Source: Anaerohalosphaeraceae bacterium
GTDB taxonomy: Bacteria; Planctomycetota; Phycisphaerae; Sedimentisphaerales; UBA12454
DNA length: 43,971 nt
Assembly: GCA_021108375.1 (NCBI GenBank)
Contig: JAIORA010000040.1
Coordinates: forward strand, 1-43,971
Direction: 5' to 3'
The translations under genes were made by a program, and so were the position numbers. Under the pieces are notes generated by a model. That model saw only the letters and a program-made list of their open reading frames with translations, searched no databases and had not been told where the DNA came from. Shown here in pieces: positions 43,745-43,971 of the stretch (the first letter of the stretch is position 1; each line of letters starts with the position of its first letter).

Positions 43745-43971
43745 ATGAGATTCGGCAGTTGGGTACTGACGTCTGTAAAACACCAGCAGACAGAGCCTTT
43801 AGAAAAAACCGTAACATCCGGCGACTGGATACTTACGCCGGACAAGTACATGAGCAAGGAGCAGGCAAGCAGGTTATTGAAAACTGCTGCACACAGAGCA
43901 GAGGCTGCAAGAGTTAAAAATCAAAAGACTGCGATTCGTGATTACTTCGTTATTCATCTGGCATTATCAAC
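43745..43971 (+). CDS. Tyrosine recombinase (integrase), N-terminal part, cut by the window end
   Basis: The frame runs off the right end after 75 codons. It reads GDWILTPDKYMSKEQASRLL and ends YFVIHLALST, where known planctomycete integrases continue with G-L-R-V and the first catalytic Arg. The catalytic residues are beyond the window. A leader frame MTKKT overlaps the start as ATGA, and a run of seven A bases lies at the overlap. A -1 shift there would give MTKKNMRFGSW as the true N-terminus. The gene marks the right side of the accessory island. Confidence 0.75.
   Translation, partial: MRFGSWVLTSVKHQQTEPLEKTVTSGDWILTPDKYMSKEQASRLLKTAAHRAEAARVKNQKTAIRDYFVIHLALS

Noticed and set aside
43810-43850. 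CCGGCGACT...ACGCCGG, similar to the family 2 hairpin
   Set aside because: It lies in the recombinase reading frame, and the spacing and bulge do not match the family.

Overview
The window looks like a chromosome segment of an anaerobic or sediment-type planctomycete, probably class Phycisphaerae. This is inferred from the gene families: a heptose/LPS inner-core operon, a DUF4954-type beta-helix protein, DUF1573 and AsmA-like proteins, planctomycete dockerin-like motifs, a FlgM-like small protein, and Sec-exported RHS proteins without any type VI partner. No rRNA or other phylogenetic marker is present, so the assignment is tentative.

Left part (about 0.4-8.4 kb, + strand): a tightly packed envelope operon behind a near-consensus sigma-70 promoter. 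Its order is lpxK, hldE, gmhA, a gmhB-like phosphatase with a membrane tail, a family 9 heptosyltransferase, a WaaP/InaA-type LPS kinase, a family 4 glycosyltransferase and plsY. It supplies lipid A 4'-phosphorylation, ADP-heptose precursors, inner-core assembly and phospholipid acylation. HldD, the epimerase, is not in the window.

Middle part (8.4-25.3 kb): mixed housekeeping genes. These are a secreted TPR/HEAT-type protein, murJ, a comF-like gene, tRNA-Arg(CCT), a Gfo/Idh/MocA oxidoreductase, a DUF1573 lipoprotein, purD, a large AsmA-like protein, a DUF4954 protein and a FlgM-like small protein. The intergenic gaps carry two families of short hairpins whose stems change in a compensatory way while the flanks stay constant.

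Right part (25.4-43.97 kb): an AT-rich accessory island, almost entirely on the minus strand. Its left edge is a scar: an RHS fragment, a 42-bp direct repeat, a tRNA T-arm-like sequence, a possible integrase tail and a DDE transposase. Its right edge is the start of a tyrosine recombinase running off the window. Between them are two polymorphic-toxin-like arrays. One is a 1861-residue secreted RHS protein followed by three orphan RHS C-terminal cassettes, each separated by a small membrane protein that is a candidate immunity protein. The other is a Cys-rich secreted trunk protein with a replaceable C-terminal tip, two paralogous membrane proteins and an orphan tip carrying the same trunk segment. 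That orphan tip has the RHS boundary motif D-x-W-G-L at its junction, which suggests tips move between unrelated trunks. The candidate immunity genes have good ribosome binding sites and the orphan tips generally do not, which fits silent donor tips with expressed immunity.
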